From DASQUP01 sp035641235 (GTDB taxonomy: Bacteria > Actinomycetota > CADDZG01 > WHSQ01), in assembly GCA_035641235.1 (NCBI GenBank), contig DASQUP010000302.1, positions 1-6,549 of the forward strand: a stretch of 6,549 nt of DNA, read 5' to 3'. The translations under genes were made by a program, and so were the position numbers. Below the pieces are notes generated by a model. That model saw only the letters and a program-made list of their open reading frames with translations, did not search any database and was not told the DNA's origin. Shown piece by piece: positions 5,188 to 6,549 of the stretch. Each line of letters begins with the position of its first letter. The first letter of the stretch is position 1.

Positions 5188-6549
5188 ATGGCGCTTGTTG
5201 AGCTGCTGCCCGAGGTGACCAAGTTCATCGAGGCCGGCCCCAAGATGACCATCGGCGGAAAGCAGCTGGACGCCGCCTCGGGCCGGGTTTTCGAAGCAAT
5301 TGACCCGTCGACGGGCCAGGCCGTTGCCGAGGTGCCCCGCGGGGAATCGCCCGACGTAGATGCCGCAGTGAATGCCGCCCGCGAGGCATTCGAGGATCGC
5401 CGGTGGTCGGGGCTGCGGCCGGGCAAGAGAGCCGAGATCCTCTTCAAACTCGGCGAGCTGATCAAGCGCCACGTCCCGGAGCTCTCGCAGCTCGAGGCGC
5501 TCGACTCCGGAAAGCCGATTGCGCTCGCATCGGGGGAGATTTGGGCTGCCGGAGAGGCGTTTCGCTACTTCTCCGGCTGGCCGACGAAAGTCTTCGGGGA
5601 GACCAACCCAACCGACGACAAGATGTTCGTCTACAGCCTCAGGGAGCCCGTCGGAGTCTGTGCGGGGATCATCCCGTGGAACTTCCCGTTGATCATGGCG
5701 GCGTGGAAGGTGGCCCCGGCACTGGCGTTTGGGAACACAGTCGTGCTGAAGCCGGCGGAGCAGACTCCGCTTACGGCGCTGCGGCTCGGGCAGCTCGCGC
5801 TCGAGGCCGGTGTGCCGGAGGGCGTGGTCAACGTTGTGTCCGGGTTCGGAGAGGAGGCGGGCGCCGCGCTCGCCGTTCACAACAACGTGGACAAGATCGC
5901 CTTCACGGGATCTACGGAGGTCGGTAAGAAGATCCTTGCGGCGTCGACCGGGAACCTCAAGAGGGTCACACTCGAGCTTGGAGGCAAGTCGCCGAACATC
6001 GTTTTCTCCGATGCGGACATGAGGCGCGCCGCCAAGGGCTCGATGATGGGTGTGTTCTCGAATTCGGGGCAGATCTGTACCGCGGGCTCGCGCATCCTCG
6101 TAGAGAAGAACATCCACGATGAGTTCGTGGACTCGCTAGTTTCCGCCACAGAGTCGATGAAGCTGGGACCGGGACTCGACGAAGAGACGGGTTTGGGTCC
6201 GGTCGTATCGGCCGAGCAGCTCGAGCGAGTGACGAGATACATTGACATCGGCAGGTCCGAGGGGGCGGAGTTGGTCACCGGCGGCGAGCGCGCCACCGAG
6301 CTGGGCGATGGTTATTTCGTCCGTCCGACTGTGTTCACCGGAGTTCGCAACGACATGCAGATTGCGCAGGAGGAGATCTTCGGTCCCGTGGCGGCGGTCA
6401 TCGAGGTGGATGACGTCGAACATGCGATCGCGGTGGCGAACGACACGATTTACGGACTGGCGGCGGCGATCTGGACCACCGACCTGGCGAAGGCGCACCG
6501 TGTGGCGCGCGGAATCCGAGCGGGAACAGTGTGGGTGAACACGGCCGGC
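5188..6549 (+). CDS. Aldehyde dehydrogenase, NAD(P)-dependent, 3'-partial
   Basis: This enzyme oxidises an aldehyde to the carboxylic acid with NAD(P)+. The first 454 residues are visible with no stop before the window end; the family is usually about 480-500 residues, so roughly 30-50 are missing. The Rossmann-type NAD domain carries PWNFPL (163-168, oxyanion Asn165), VVLKPAEQTP (185-194, Lys188 and Glu191) and FTGSTEVG (239-246). The general base is Glu263 in LELGGKSPN, and the nucleophile is Cys297 in GQICTAGSR. The second cofactor Glu is 396 in QEEIFGPV. Glu191 after the Lys-Pro-Ala motif is usually taken as favouring NAD. There is no signal peptide, so it is cytosolic. It resembles the broad ALDH1/2 and betaine-aldehyde group; the substrate cannot be read from sequence. 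It is divergent from the kinase and may be regulated through the shared region. The start is fixed by the strong ribosome binding site. Confidence 0.95.
   Translation, partial: MALVELLPEVTKFIEAGPKMTIGGKQLDAASGRVFEAIDPSTGQAVAEVPRGESPDVDAAVNAAREAFEDRRWSGLRPGKRAEILFKLGELIKRHVPELSQLEALDSGKPIALASGEIWAAGEAFRYFSGWPTKVFGETNPTDDKMFVYSLREPVGVCAGIIPWNFPLIMAAWKVAPALAFGNTVVLKPAEQTPLTALRLGQLALEAGVPEGVVNVVSGFGEEAGAALAVHNNVDKIAFTGSTEVGKKILAASTGNLKRVTLELGGKSPNIVFSDADMRRAAKGSMMGVFSNSGQICTAGSRILVEKNIHDEFVDSLVSATESMKLGPGLDEETGLGPVVSAEQLERVTRYIDIGRSEGAELVTGGERATELGDGYFVRPTVFTGVRNDMQIAQEEIFGPVAAVIEVDDVEHAIAVANDTIYGLAAAIWTTDLAKAHRVARGIRAGTVWVNTAG

Noticed and set aside
5149..6117. Minus-strand open frame (322 codons) opposite the aldehyde dehydrogenase
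   Set aside because: The composition is rich in Arg, Leu, Pro and Glu with no domain, and it is fully antisense to a well-conserved enzyme; treated as a shadow.
1..6549. Defence system, phage, mobile element or biosynthetic cluster
   Set aside because: I saw no transposase, integrase, terminal repeats, CRISPR repeats or defence-family motifs; the genes are metabolic and signalling genes.

Overview
The window is a GC-rich bacterial chromosomal segment with dense, short-spaced genes. No rRNA, tRNA, CRISPR array, insertion sequence or other mobile element is visible. The leuB product has features I associate with actinobacterial homologues (LERG..LRLR.ELDLYINLRP early, AASANLHPD before FEPVHGSAPDIAG). 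An actinobacterial or deep-branching relative is therefore my best guess, but it rests on memory of family sequences and not on a search.

Layout: (1) Bases 3-1231 hold two translationally coupled genes of branched-chain amino-acid metabolism. The first is a 3-isopropylmalate dehydrogenase (leuB) whose first codons lie before the window. The second is a small protein that corresponds only to the C-terminal allosteric/dimerisation domain of 2-isopropylmalate synthase or, more closely, citramalate synthase. The two overlap by ATGA. (2) After a 30-base gap comes pheA (1262-2092, GTG start), a complete monofunctional prephenate dehydratase with a C-terminal ACT domain; it is probably in the same transcript. 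(3) On the opposite strand, overlapping the end of pheA tail to tail by 18 bases, lies a large membrane-anchored hybrid sensor histidine kinase (2075-5002). It has two membrane segments, four PAS domains, HisKA, HATPase and a C-terminal receiver domain. (4) A 185-base divergent intergenic region carries short inverted repeats. (5) It is followed by an NAD(P)-dependent aldehyde dehydrogenase (5188 to the window end) with a strong ribosome binding site; its C-terminus is cut off by the window edge.

How the genes may work together: leuB, the detached regulatory domain and pheA form a likely biosynthetic operon joining leucine/isoleucine and phenylalanine synthesis. Both the regulatory domain and the ACT domain are classes of domain used for end-product feedback. 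The kinase and the aldehyde dehydrogenase are divergently transcribed and may share a control region, but nothing in the sequence proves a functional link. The most unusual points are the free-standing LeuA/CimA regulatory domain, the compact LeuB next to it (shortened in an internal loop and at the C-terminus), and a LOV-like PAS domain in the kinase that has Ile where photoactive LOV domains have Cys.
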